From assembly GCA_910577735.1 (NCBI GenBank), contig CAJTOO010000017.1, positions 22,899 to 86,898 of the forward strand: a DNA stretch of 64,000 bases, given 5' to 3'. The position numbers and the translations under genes were made by a program. Each line of letters starts with the position of its first letter. Within the stretch, counting starts at the first letter, position 1. The stretch is from an uncultured Lachnospiraceae bacterium (lineage in GTDB: Bacteria; Bacillota; Clostridia; Lachnospirales; Lachnospiraceae). The notes under the pieces were generated by a model. It had not been told where the DNA came from, did not search any database, and worked only from the letters and a program-made list of their open reading frames with translations. This document shows, piece by piece, positions 54,124 to 63,035 of the stretch.

Positions 54124-54381
54124 ATAAATAAAAGGCAGGAACAACAGATTTTTGACTATTGCAGCACCACAGTTAACGCTGATGAAATCAACTTAATCTA
54201 TCAGTTTGGGGAACAAAGCGGAAACGTGCACCAGTCTGTCCGCTATTCTTCCGCAAATAAAATACAGTAATACAAAGCAGATAGTACGCGACTCTTTCAA
54301 GACATTAAATACCCTGTCAGAAAAACGTGTGCGGAACGGGCAAGACAGATGATAATTGCTGATAATAAGGCAAGGAAGTAA
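54124..54381 (+). pseudogene. Decayed small ORF with ATA start and one in-frame stop
   Basis: Starting 20 nt after the peroxiredoxin stop, and about 10 nt after an AGGAG site, an 86-codon frame begins with ATA instead of ATG (NKRQEQQIFDYCSTTV) and is interrupted only by TAA at 54268 before ending at 54379. The frame stays open with protein-like composition on both sides of the stop. I do not recognise the family. The remaining stretch to 54461 holds nothing else I can see. Confidence 0.4.
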
Positions 54382-54461
54382 AATTTAATGGAATTGTGAG
54401 TGCATTTGTGTCAATATAACAAAGAGCAGATTGACAGGTTGGAATAGTGGAGGAAATAGGT

Positions 54462-54866
54462 ATGGCTCTTTCAAACACAAAAGCAGTATTTCGTTACAAC
54501 ATACAGGACGTATGGAATATAGTTACCTCTTTAGAAAAATATCAATGGCGCAGTGATTTAAGTAAAATAGACACAATAAGTGAAACACAGTTTATTGAAT
54601 ATACAAAAGACGGATATGCAACTACATTCACTGTCACTGCATTTGAGCCGCTCAAACGTTGGGAGTTTGATATGGAAAACAGTAACATGAAAGGACATTG
54701 GACAGGGATCTTCGCTTCTAAAGGCGAAGAAACGGAAATTGATTTTACAGAAGATGTAACCACAAAAAAAATGATTATGAAACCGTTTATAAAAGCCTTT
54801 TTGAAAAAACAGCAAGGATTATACATAAACGATTTAAAAACGGAATTGGAGAGGATTTATGGATAG
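54462..54866 (+). CDS. SRPBCC family protein (START-like fold)
   Basis: This 134-residue protein has the polyketide cyclase/START pattern: an N-terminal strand (KAVFRYNIQDVWNIVT), central DGYATTFTVTAFEPLKRWEF and the C-terminal long helix (MKPFIKAFLKKQQGLYINDL). Such proteins hold a hydrophobic ligand; the ligand here is unknown. The ATG at 54462 follows GGAGG; an upstream in-frame GTG at 54447 overlaps that site. Confidence 0.82.
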   Translation: MALSNTKAVFRYNIQDVWNIVTSLEKYQWRSDLSKIDTISETQFIEYTKDGYATTFTVTAFEPLKRWEFDMENSNMKGHWTGIFASKGEETEIDFTEDVTTKKMIMKPFIKAFLKKQQGLYINDLKTELERIYG

Positions 54867-55011
54867 CAGAAAACAGTTCCTAGAGTACGGGTTTTCTCTT
54901 GTTTATTATTTGCTTGCCGCCAAGGAGAGCTGACTATCAAAAGACCGTGAAAGAAAAGCTCTGTTCAGTCCGTAAAAATGTTTTATCATAAAAAGTATCT
55001 GGAGAAGTATC

Positions 55012-55773
55012 ATGATCGGAATATATTTTAGTGGTACAGGTAATTCAAAATATTGTATAGAAAGATTCTTAGAAGAATATGACAAAGGCAGTCCTGCTTT
55101 TTCCATCGAACAGGACGAAGTAGCCACGCATATAAAAAGGCATCATGAACTGGTAATAAGCTATCCCGTTCAATTTAGCAATATCCCTAAAATACTCTAT
55201 GATTATATCATCACAAACAGTCATATATGGAGAGGGAAAAAGATATTCATCCTTGCAACAATGGGACTTTTCAGCGGTGACGGCGCCGGAGTCCTTGCAC
55301 GATTATTAAGAAAATACGGCGCAGAGATAACAGGCGGCCTGCACCTGAAAATGCCTGACAGTATCAGTGATGAAAAGGTATTAAAAAGAAATGATAAAAA
55401 GAATCTTGCACTGATCAGAAACGCAGAGGCCAAAATCCGCAAAGCCGTTTTACTAATCAAAAACGGAACACCGCCGCAGGAGGGATTGGGCATCTGGTAC
55501 CATATAGCCGGACTGTTTGGACAAAGGCTGTATTTCTACAACAAGACAAAACACTATACAGATACCTTAAAAATCAATCCGGAAAAATGTACCGGCTGCG
55601 GTCTGTGTGAAAAGTTATGCCCCATGAGAAATATCAAATCAGGCAATGGCACTGCTGTTTCAGGAAACCAATGTACCATGTGCTACCGCTGTGTCAACAA
55701 ATGCCCCGGACAGGCAATTACATTGTTGGGAAAACATGTGGTTGCACCGTATGATATTAACAGGTACCTGTAA
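55012..55773 (+). CDS. EFR1-type flavodoxin/ferredoxin fusion
   Basis: Residues 1-150 are flavodoxin-like (MIGIYFSGTGNSKYCIERFL), and residues about 185-240 carry two [4Fe-4S] motifs (CTGCGLCEKLCP and CTMCYRCVNKCPGQ). The order matches the EFR1 family of electron-transfer proteins in anaerobes. It would move electrons between an unknown donor and acceptor in the cytoplasm. A GGAGAAG ribosome site precedes the ATG. Confidence 0.88.
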   Translation: MIGIYFSGTGNSKYCIERFLEEYDKGSPAFSIEQDEVATHIKRHHELVISYPVQFSNIPKILYDYIITNSHIWRGKKIFILATMGLFSGDGAGVLARLLRKYGAEITGGLHLKMPDSISDEKVLKRNDKKNLALIRNAEAKIRKAVLLIKNGTPPQEGLGIWYHIAGLFGQRLYFYNKTKHYTDTLKINPEKCTGCGLCEKLCPMRNIKSGNGTAVSGNQCTMCYRCVNKCPGQAITLLGKHVVAPYDINRYL

Positions 55774-55838
55774 ATCCGCACCGCCTGCTCTTCCTTCCTG
55801 GGATTGCGCTATTTGACCATATCCGGATTTATACTTTA

Positions 55839-56273
55839 TCAGAGCCATTGAATAAAGGCAGTTTTATCAGTATTGTTATACCCTGCATTCCTATAAAATG
55901 TAAGCGTTGTTTCCTGCCTTGAACCAGTAAGCAGCATCATTTTGTAACAGTCGGCCTTTTGGGCTATTTCTTTGGCATAATTTAAACATTCTGTTGCATA
56001 GCCTTTTCTACGATAATCGGCATGGGTTACAACATTTTCTATAAATGCATATGGCCTTATATTTCTTGTCAGATTTGGAATAATCACACAAACACAGGAA
56101 GATACTATCTTACCGTCTGTTTCTTTAACAATAATATGATGGTTTTCATCCCGCAATACAGCATCCCAAGTGCTCTTTAAATGTGCTGTCATTTCAGGCA
56201 CTGTCTCCTCATGCAGATACAAATATAACTTTAATAACTCATTTAATTCATTTTCAGTAATTTCTCTAACCAT
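55839..56273 (-). CDS. GNAT family N-acetyltransferase
   Basis: A 144-residue single-domain GNAT with the acetyl-CoA motif ENVVTHADYRRKGYATECLN and the C-terminal TFYRNAGY. The acetyl acceptor is unknown. The ATG at 56273 follows GAGGTGG. It is convergent with the EFR1 gene and 57 nt downstream of the UDG-like gene. Confidence 0.87.
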   Translation of the reverse strand: MVREITENELNELLKLYLYLHEETVPEMTAHLKSTWDAVLRDENHHIIVKETDGKIVSSCVCVIIPNLTRNIRPYAFIENVVTHADYRRKGYATECLNYAKEIAQKADCYKMMLLTGSRQETTLTFYRNAGYNNTDKTAFIQWL

Positions 56274-56330
56274 ACACCACCTCAAAAACCACAATTATAA
56301 TATAGGGCATTTCAAAATCTTGCAGGAGTT

Positions 56331-56924
56331 TTATTTGATTATTTCCAACATCGCTGCAATGTCCTCGGTTGCCATTGTTACCTTTGATTTTTCAATCAGG
56401 ATGTTCCCCCCTGTCATGATATATGACGGCATCACTCGAATACCCTCATAATAAATCTCGCTATTTCGCAGTTTATAGGTGGAAACGGCAGGAATGGCAT
56501 TTTTCTTCGTTGCCTTTTTCGTAATCATGTTAAAGGCTTTCTTTGCGACATCACCCATAAGCATAATAACCTTAATATTGGGAAATAGAGAAAGCTCCGC
56601 TTCTAAATACGGCAGACTATTTTCAATGCTGCTTTTCGCAATGGCATATTCTGTCTTTGGTGTTTTGACCGCATTCGTAATATAGATACCCATTTGTAAT
56701 ACGTCTTGTATGGAGGCAGCCTCTGCTCCTGCCCCTCGCAAAAGAGGCAGCGTTGTTTGCAGATAATCTGCATCTGAAGTTCCATAAAAATCCTGCAAAG
56801 GATTACAGGGAACCACTTCATTTATCATGATTGCTTTAATCGTAAGTGGATCAAGGTCAACATTGTTTAGCGAGATACCATTCGCCATACCTAATTTCTC
56901 TTCCAGTTCCTTTTTAACATTCAT
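56331..56924 (-). CDS. Uracil-DNA glycosylase-like family protein
   Basis: The 197-residue protein resembles the uracil-DNA glycosylase superfamily: MINEVVPCNPLQDFYG near the start, GIYITNAVKTPKTEYAI, and KVIMLMGDVAKKAFN, in the places of the catalytic and substrate loops. Classic catalytic residues are not all present, so activity is uncertain; many family members lack glycosylase activity. The ATG follows GGAGAAGAG. A perfect 13-bp inverted repeat lies in its upstream region. Confidence 0.6.
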   Translation of the reverse strand: MNVKKELEEKLGMANGISLNNVDLDPLTIKAIMINEVVPCNPLQDFYGTSDADYLQTTLPLLRGAGAEAASIQDVLQMGIYITNAVKTPKTEYAIAKSSIENSLPYLEAELSLFPNIKVIMLMGDVAKKAFNMITKKATKKNAIPAVSTYKLRNSEIYYEGIRVMPSYIMTGGNILIEKSKVTMATEDIAAMLEIIK

Positions 56925-56976
56925 ATCTCTCTTCTCCTTTTTGATAATTTCCTGCAGCCATCATCTCCATAGCTTG

Positions 56977-57017
56977 ATTATATTCCAATAACCTTGACAG
57001 CGTATGTCAAGGTTATT
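56977..57017 (-). promoter_or_regulatory. Perfect 13-bp inverted repeat and -10 box upstream of the UDG-like gene
   Basis: AATAACCTTGACA (56987-56999) and TGTCAAGGTTATT (57005-57017) are exact reverse complements around five bases. The CCTTGACA/TGTCAAGG core resembles MerR-family operators. A minus-strand TATAAT (56982-56977) lies 22 bp from the TTGACA contained in the dyad, a long spacing that would need an activator to distort the DNA. No U-tract follows, so it is not a terminator. Confidence 0.5.
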
Positions 57018-57032
57018 GAAAAAAACGGAGAA

Positions 57033-57665
57033 TTATGAAGGTGAACTCAAAACTGAGTCTGCATTGGAAATTTTTAGTGTATCCTCCTCCAGTTGAACGA
57101 TCATTTCCATGTATTGTTTTTCATCCTTCAAAGGTCTTCCCCAGCTCATGGAACTGGAATTTTGCGCAAAACTATTATGATATTGTAAATTATACAAAGT
57201 GATTCGCAGGCCGCATACTTCATTTTGCTCGTTCAAAATATCTTCTGTTTTTGATTCAAAGCGGAGCGATTTGCCCGCCTCTGTCTCTAAAACAATATAG
57301 GTATATTCGCCATCTGTTTTGGTTGACAGCGAGATATCGTCTTTCGTAACCGGGTAACTGATACTCGTATAGAGCAGTACTGCACTGAATAAGACAACAA
57401 ATACAAGGCATACGGCGACCACTGCTTTAACAATTCTTTTGGCTATTTTCTTTCTAACCGCCGCTATTACATCTGCGTCATGTTCTCTTTGCGGCGTTTC
57501 TGCCGTATCAATCTGCCTGCCAGATTTCAAACGTTCAAATTCTGCAGCGCAATCGGAACAAGTTTCCAGATGTTCCTTTACAAATACAGTTGTACCTTCA
57601 CTTACCATATGTTCCAGGTACAGTGGCAGCACATCACGAACAACACTACACTCTTTTTTCATCAT
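57033..57665 (-). CDS. Anti-sigma factor with zinc-finger-like N terminus
   Basis: The N terminus carries the zf-HC2-type H-x3-C-x2-C site (HLETCSDC) that binds ECF sigma factors. A single membrane helix follows (about residues 75-100, KAVVAVCLVFVVLFSAVLLY), then an extracellular domain of about 105 residues. It would hold the sigma factor encoded just upstream at the membrane until a signal releases it. Its start overlaps the sigma gene by 20 nt. Confidence 0.88.
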   Translation of the reverse strand: MMKKECSVVRDVLPLYLEHMVSEGTTVFVKEHLETCSDCAAEFERLKSGRQIDTAETPQREHDADVIAAVRKKIAKRIVKAVVAVCLVFVVLFSAVLLYTSISYPVTKDDISLSTKTDGEYTYIVLETEAGKSLRFESKTEDILNEQNEVCGLRITLYNLQYHNSFAQNSSSMSWGRPLKDEKQYMEMIVQLEEDTLKISNADSVLSSPS

Positions 57666-58152
57666 TGCTTTCCTCCAATCTGTCTTGTATCATTTTTCTT
57701 GCCCGATGGTAGGTAACACAAGCCCAATTATCTGTCTTGCTATATAGGGCGCCTATTTCTTTAAAGGACAGTTCTCCAAACACACGCCACATAAAGACCT
57801 CCTTGTAAGGATCGGGCATTGTATGCAGGACTTTTCGTATTTGTCTCGCTTCGTCCTGTGTGCCGATCTGTTCTTCCACAAAAGCATCCGGATCTGATAT
57901 GCATTGTAATTCTGTTTCATCAACACTCACTGTTCTGTGGCTCTTTTTCAGATATGAGTAGTACGTGTTTTTCGCAATTTGACAAATCCATACACGCATA
58001 TCACATTGTCCCCGAAAGTCTCCAATGGATTTCATGGCCTTCAAAAACGTTTCACTTGTAATTTCCTCTGCTACATGCTCATCTCCTGAAAGTTTCCAGA
58101 TATAGCGATACACCGATTTAAAATAAGTGCTGTATATTTGCTCAAACTCCAT
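57646..58152 (-). CDS. ECF-type RNA polymerase sigma factor
   Basis: The 168-residue protein has region 2 (YSTYFKSVYRYIWKLSGDEH, then EEITSETFLKAM) and region 4 (PDPYKEVFMWRVFGELSFKE, then YHRARK). It would direct RNA polymerase to stress or envelope genes and is paired with the overlapping anti-sigma gene. The ATG at 58152 follows AAAGGAGG; a longer start at 58176 contains that site. Confidence 0.92.
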   Translation of the reverse strand: MEFEQIYSTYFKSVYRYIWKLSGDEHVAEEITSETFLKAMKSIGDFRGQCDMRVWICQIAKNTYYSYLKKSHRTVSVDETELQCISDPDAFVEEQIGTQDEARQIRKVLHTMPDPYKEVFMWRVFGELSFKEIGALYSKTDNWACVTYHRARKMIQDRLEESNDEKRV

Positions 58153-58655
58153 TACGCTACCACCTCCTTTCAACAATAAGACCTCGGGAAAACAGAAATC
58201 TTACAAAATATCAGAATATTTCCTTTACGGGAATGCGAAAATCTGGCTTCCCTTTTGATATGCAAAGCAGCTTTGGGCATACTTTTTCCTTTTCATACTT
58301 CTTACAAGCACTTCTTTTAGCCGGGCTGCGGAAATATAAACGATGTGGGTATCTGTTCCTCCAGCAAGGAACATAAAATTTTATCGTCATCACATATTCC
58401 AACTCTGTACATACGATCCTTACACCCTTAAACAATATCGGTTTTATTGTACTTTACCTTTCACCTGATTAGCAACCTTATGAGGGAGATTTATGTGTCT
58501 TAATGTGATAGAATGGAATCAAGCACTGACGATAATCACAAAATTGGGATATTGACATGAATTTTGTGGAAGCGGTATGAGAAAGGTAATCAGGGGCTGA
58601 AACCGGATTGTCCGACAGCCCCTTTCCATTTCTATCTAATTCTCAAATCATTCTA
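58153..58655. other. Gene-poor interval between sigma gene and secreted-protein gene
   Basis: I see no well-supported gene here. A 74-codon minus frame (58211-58435), with Cys/Arg/Lys-rich content, has no good ribosome site and matches nothing I know. The only clear signal is a terminator at 58592-58623. Confidence 0.5.
58592..58623 (-). terminator. Terminator of the secreted-protein gene
   Basis: AGGGGCTG (58592-58599) pairs with CAGCCCCT (58616-58623), extended by an inner CGGA/TCCG pairing. It lies 33 nt after the stop of the 58656-59522 gene. The U-tract is weak on the minus strand and slightly better (TTTCC) on the plus strand. Confidence 0.6.
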
Positions 58656-59522
58656 CTATTTTACAACGCTCGTTGTCCACGTTATTGTATCGTCCTCAAC
58701 TTTCTCTGTCTCAACAGACACCGCTTCTCCAACCAGATTGTCCAGTGCAGATTCTGTTATTCTTCGCGAAGTATCTGTGCATAGCCCCAAAAACGCCTGA
58801 TCATACCGTGAAAAAGCCATATTGACCATTTCTCCGTTCCCACCAATAACATCCACTGTAATAGTCGGATCGTTTAAGGAATATCCCTGGCAATTATACG
58901 CTACCCTGTCTACCGGGCTATCCATCAGCTTACATTCCTCCACTTTTTTCTGAGCAAGTTCTGCGTATAAATGATAGTCTTTTTCCAATGCGGCATCATA
59001 GGCAAGGGAAACGCTTACATCTAACTGTCTGTCGTTGGCAGCGTCAAAAAGCTCCCCTGTCACAGCATCTATCAAGAATGTCCATCTTGTACTCTCAGGT
59101 TTCTGCTCTTTCTGAAACAGAACATCTCCTGACCAGAAAGCCCGCGGAAATGTTTCCGTTCCAGGATTATAGTGCATGTAAACATAAGCGCCCTCTAAAT
59201 CCAGCCCGAAAATATTCTTCAGATATTGATTTCCAACTTCTGCCGCTTCTTCCATCGTCAAATCCGTATCCGTAGGTGTTCCGGTATTCAGACTGTCCAT
59301 ACTTACGGTATAATTTACTTTTACGCCGCCTTCCTTTTTTGTTGCAGACTTTGGCAATTCTGTTTCCAGACTGTCCGAAACCTGATAACTGGTGGGCACT
59401 TTCCCAACCTTTCCATTGTTTGCAGCTAACGTCATTTCTGCCGCCGAATAAAAGAGTAACGTGCCTGCGCCAATAATAGCAAATGTTGTCGTTGTCAATT
59501 TTAAAACATTTTTTTGCTTCAT
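58656..59522 (-). CDS. Secreted/membrane-anchored protein with PepSY-like features
   Basis: An N-terminal signal-anchor (about residues 8-33, ending MTLAAN) is followed by a soluble region with DLTMEEAAEVGNQYLKNIFG and TRWTFLIDAVTGELFDAAND, patterns that recall PepSY/YcdB-type domains. I cannot name a function. It lies 128 nt after the histidine kinase gene, on the same strand, and is probably controlled by or part of that two-component operon. The ATG follows GAGAGGAG. Confidence 0.6.
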   Translation of the reverse strand: MKQKNVLKLTTTTFAIIGAGTLLFYSAAEMTLAANNGKVGKVPTSYQVSDSLETELPKSATKKEGGVKVNYTVSMDSLNTGTPTDTDLTMEEAAEVGNQYLKNIFGLDLEGAYVYMHYNPGTETFPRAFWSGDVLFQKEQKPESTRWTFLIDAVTGELFDAANDRQLDVSVSLAYDAALEKDYHLYAELAQKKVEECKLMDSPVDRVAYNCQGYSLNDPTITVDVIGGNGEMVNMAFSRYDQAFLGLCTDTSRRITESALDNLVGEAVSVETEKVEDDTITWTTSVVK

Positions 59523-59650
59523 AGTGAAACTCCTCTCTGCTTTGTAAGATTTGTCTTGTTAGATACACTATAAAACCTCTCTGTATCAAAAAAATATCCA
59601 TGTTATTACGAAGTTGTAAAATAATTCTCTTTTCCCTTTAAAGTTTTCCA

Positions 59651-61051
59651 TCACACAGGAAAAGACAGTTTCACGATTGTTCCTACTCCCGGTTCAGAAA
59701 TAAATGACATATCTGCATGATGAATCTGTACAATTCTCTCACAGATAGCAAGCCCAAGCCCTGCCCCTCCGGCGGCGCGGCTTCGTGCCTTATCAACACG
59801 ATAAAAAGCCTCTTTTATATGTGATATCTGTTCCACTTCCATGCCAGTTCCATGATCTTTGACTTCCACCACAACAGCAGATTCCTCTGCATATGCACAG
59901 ATACGAATTTCATCCTTCTGCCGGCTTGCCTTGATTGCATTATCAATCAGGTTATTGATCAGTATCAGAAGCTGTTCCATATTTCCTCTGACAACATAAT
60001 TCTGGGACACCACATAACGCAACCTTATTTTCTTTTGTGATGCCCTCACGTGCATTACTTTTTGCGACTCCTTAAAAAGGGCTTTCACGGAACAATTACT
60101 GTCTTTCATTTCTTCCCTGCGAAGCAATGCCATGTCAAGAAGCTGATACGCCATATTTTGGAGCCTGCTGCACTCCGACATGATAAACTGCGTACACTCA
60201 TAGCACTCTTCTTCCGACAAAAGTGCTTTTTGGATATATTCTGCATAACCATAAATCGCAGTCAGCGGGATCCGTAGTTCATGAGAAAAATTATCAATAA
60301 ACTGCTGTTTCTGCTCCGCAGCATCCTCAAGCTGCTTAATCTGATTTTCTATCTGTTCTGCCATAAGATTAAAATTGTGTGCCACACTGGAAATCTCATC
60401 CATTCCACGAACTGGAATCCTGCTGTCATAATTTCCATTTGCAATCTTTGCCGATGTACTGGAAATTTGTCTTAACGGGCGAAAAATAAGATTCAGGAAT
60501 TGAAACAGAAAAAATGACATCATAAGTATTACCACAGCGCCTGTCAGAAAAAGAAGATTCTTCGTATGGCGCCATGACTCAATGGTATCACTCAGATTTC
60601 CAATATACATAAGTCCATAGTCCTGCCACGGAGCTGGAAAACTGCCATAAACACACAGAACAGGACGTTTCCCATTTTCCATATAAACAAGCCTTTCCTG
60701 AGTGTATCCTGTATCTGGCGGAAGAATCCTGTTTGCCTCCGATGCAAAGGACTGGCTTTCATAAATCCATTCCCCTGAAAAAGCCACTGCAAATCCGTTT
60801 CCCTTTCCTTGCAGATACCGCGAATACAAACGCATCAGGTTATCTATATTTTCTTTCACAGGCTCTCCCCTCTTCTCCAATGCCTGCATATCTCCCAGCA
60901 AAGATGAGGCAATGACATAATGCTCTGCCAGACATTTATCCCGGACAGCCGAAAGCTTGTCTTTCAGTATAACATTTGAAACGATTAGGATCATCGAATT
61001 GAGAAACACCATAAAAAGAACCAGTGCAACAAAAAAGATCTTTCTTTTCAT
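59651..61051 (-). CDS. OmpR-type system sensor histidine kinase
   Basis: Two membrane helices (about residues 5-30 and 165-190) flank an extracellular sensor. HAMP, HisKA with the phospho-acceptor His257 in FSHELRIPL (Ile where Thr is usual) and HATPase (NNLIDNAIKASR, DHGTGM, GGAGLGLAI) follow. It is encoded directly after, and overlapping by 4 nt with, its response regulator. The signal is unknown. Confidence 0.93.
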   Translation of the reverse strand: MKRKIFFVALVLFMVFLNSMILIVSNVILKDKLSAVRDKCLAEHYVIASSLLGDMQALEKRGEPVKENIDNLMRLYSRYLQGKGNGFAVAFSGEWIYESQSFASEANRILPPDTGYTQERLVYMENGKRPVLCVYGSFPAPWQDYGLMYIGNLSDTIESWRHTKNLLFLTGAVVILMMSFFLFQFLNLIFRPLRQISSTSAKIANGNYDSRIPVRGMDEISSVAHNFNLMAEQIENQIKQLEDAAEQKQQFIDNFSHELRIPLTAIYGYAEYIQKALLSEEECYECTQFIMSECSRLQNMAYQLLDMALLRREEMKDSNCSVKALFKESQKVMHVRASQKKIRLRYVVSQNYVVRGNMEQLLILINNLIDNAIKASRQKDEIRICAYAEESAVVVEVKDHGTGMEVEQISHIKEAFYRVDKARSRAAGGAGLGLAICERIVQIHHADMSFISEPGVGTIVKLSFPV

Positions 61052-61701
61052 TCATGAACCTCCAATCGGTATCCCAGTTTATACACTGTCCTGATCTGCT
61101 CTTCCAAATGCAGTTTATGGCGCAATCTCTGAATATGAACATCCACGGTACGGGTACCTCCATCAAAATCATATCCCCATACCATATCCAGCAACTTTTC
61201 TCTGGAAAGGGCAATGTTCCGGTTTCTAATCAGTACCTCTAACAGCTCATATTCTTTGGGTGTACATTCGACGACGGTTCCGTTTAGAAAAACCTGATGT
61301 CTGTTAAAATCGCATTTCAAGTTGCCCATCGTAAATTCTGCCTCAACTTTCTTAGTCCGCCGCAGTACCGCTTCCACTCTTGCAGCCAGTTCCAGCATCT
61401 GAAACGGTTTTGTCAGATAATCATCTGCCCCCATTGCCAGCCCTTTCAGTTTGTCAGTCAATTCACTTTTTGCTGTCAGAAAAATGGTCGGCGTCCCAAA
61501 AGCTCTTTCAAACACCTGATAGCCATCCAGCCCCGGAAGCATAATATCCAGCACAATCAGATCAAATTTTCCATTCTCCAGTAATTTGACTGCAGATAAT
61601 CCATCGAAAACCTGCGTACAATGATGCCCTGTAAGGCTCAGATTTCTGCGTATCAATTCATTAATGGACAATTCGTCCTCAACAATTAATATTTCAGCCA
61701 A
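61048..61701 (-). CDS. OmpR/PhoB family response regulator
   Basis: A receiver with the phospho-acceptor Asp52 in IVLDIMLPGLDG is joined to a winged-helix domain ending GGTRTVDVHIQRLRHKL. I start it at the TTG at 61701, 8 nt after AAGGGAG, because the receiver begins there (AEILIVEDE); the ATG at 61809 would add 36 unrelated residues. It pairs with the kinase that overlaps its 3' end. Regulators of this type bind direct repeats with an 11-bp period, like those at 14059-14146, but a link is not shown. Confidence 0.9.
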   Translation of the reverse strand: MAEILIVEDELSINELIRRNLSLTGHHCTQVFDGLSAVKLLENGKFDLIVLDIMLPGLDGYQVFERAFGTPTIFLTAKSELTDKLKGLAMGADDYLTKPFQMLELAARVEAVLRRTKKVEAEFTMGNLKCDFNRHQVFLNGTVVECTPKEYELLEVLIRNRNIALSREKLLDMVWGYDFDGGTRTVDVHIQRLRHKLHLEEQIRTVYKLGYRLEVHE

Positions 61702-61787
61702 TTCTTGCACTCCCTTTTCAAATAATAAAAAGTATACCTCAAAAATGTTTCTGAATTGTAAAATAGATTTCATTCGTCCATATGGGT

Positions 61788-61853
61788 GCGGACACAGAAA
61801 AGCGTCCATTGGTTTTCTTCCAACAAACGCTTTCCTTTCACATTTCTGTCCGC
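61788..61853 (-). other. Long hairpin after the DUF4179 gene
   Basis: On the minus strand GCGGACAGAAA (61853-61843) pairs with TTTCTGTGTCCGC (61800-61788), with an inner AAGCG/CGCTT stem. No U-tract follows directly, so it may separate the sigma operon from the two-component operon as a weak terminator or stabilise the mRNA end. Confidence 0.55.
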
Positions 61854-63035
61854 TTACTCTACATGGATTTCCTTAGCTATGACAGCTCTATCAGCAGCAC
61901 TGCTGTTCATTCCTTCCTGCTCCATCTGCGTCCAGTCATCAAGATTATCAAAAATGAACACATACAACGTTTTTATCTCTTTCCCCTGAACAGCAAATCC
62001 AGCTCTGCCTGCCATTTCCGTATCTGCATAAAGCATCTCACCATCCTGATTAAAGCAGATTGTCTGGCAGGGTTCATAAGACCACCCCAGAAGTTCAAAC
62101 ATCTCTGCATCCGTCATATCAGGATCTTTTGAAAGCAGTTTTTCCCTTCTGTCGTCTGTCAGTTCTCTCTGCTTTCCCGGGGTTGTCGCATGGACTATTA
62201 CCTGATACGGAGATACCACTACATCTTCCATCGTAATATTCCCCTTTTTCTCACCCACTTCAATTGTTTTTACATCTGTTTCGTTTACCGCAAACGGAAT
62301 AACCATATTCCAGCTTCCATCCGTCCAATGAGATGCCGATATTTCCTCACCATCGAGCATCCTGTCGTCATCATAACCAAGACCGTTTACATGTAAGTTA
62401 AGTTCGCCGCTGCCTGCATATTTCTCCCCAAGATTTATCTTCAACATACCCGCAAATGTATGGCTATCGATTACCTTGCCATCAAATGTATTTTCGAGCC
62501 ATTCAGGAGTACTTCCATCCACACTCCATGTTCCGCCTATATAAAATCCTGCGGCTGTTTGGTTATCTGCCACATTCATGCCTGTATAATGTTCCGGAAT
62601 ATGAGTAAAATCTGCATCTTCTGATGCGATATTTACCGTAAGGAATATGGAATATCCATCACAATAAGTTTCTGATGCAGTCAGTGTGATACCTTTATCA
62701 GATACGGTATAGTCCGGTGTATCCAACTTCCCCGCATAATCTTCCTTTGTCAGGACAGTTTTCTTATCCGTATAATCTCCGGAATATGTGGCATCGTCCT
62801 CAACCTTCTCAAAAATCTTGCCAATCAATGGAATCTTTGCTGCAAGCACCGGATTAAAGTATCCAAGTCCGCCGATTCCAATAATCACCGCTGCCACTGC
62901 CGCTGCCACGCCCTTCCCTATTTTCCCAGATTTCTTCATTTTATCCTTCCTCCTTCTATGTATCCGGATTTCTCTGTCACCTATTTCAGGAGCAAGGGCC
63001 TGCTTTAAGATCTGATCCAATTTTTCATCTGTCAT
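61854..63035 (-). CDS. DUF4179 family membrane protein (anti-sigma-like)
   Basis: Residues 1-33 are cytoplasmic and basic, a single helix lies near 43-63 (GVAAAVAAVIIGIGGLGYF), and about 330 extracellular residues follow with the DUF4179 pattern (ASETYCDGYSIFLTVNI). Proteins of this kind lie downstream of ECF sigma genes and act as their anti-sigma factors. Its start overlaps the sigma gene by 11 nt, supporting that role. Confidence 0.85.
   Translation of the reverse strand: MTDEKLDQILKQALAPEIGDREIRIHRRRKDKMKKSGKIGKGVAAAVAAVIIGIGGLGYFNPVLAAKIPLIGKIFEKVEDDATYSGDYTDKKTVLTKEDYAGKLDTPDYTVSDKGITLTASETYCDGYSIFLTVNIASEDADFTHIPEHYTGMNVADNQTAAGFYIGGTWSVDGSTPEWLENTFDGKVIDSHTFAGMLKINLGEKYAGSGELNLHVNGLGYDDDRMLDGEEISASHWTDGSWNMVIPFAVNETDVKTIEVGEKKGNITMEDVVVSPYQVIVHATTPGKQRELTDDRREKLLSKDPDMTDAEMFELLGWSYEPCQTICFNQDGEMLYADTEMAGRAGFAVQGKEIKTLYVFIFDNLDDWTQMEQEGMNSSAADRAVIAKEIHVE

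Noticed and set aside
58211..58435. 74-codon Cys/Arg-rich ORF
   Set aside because: It has no convincing ribosome site and no recognisable family; left as unassigned sequence.
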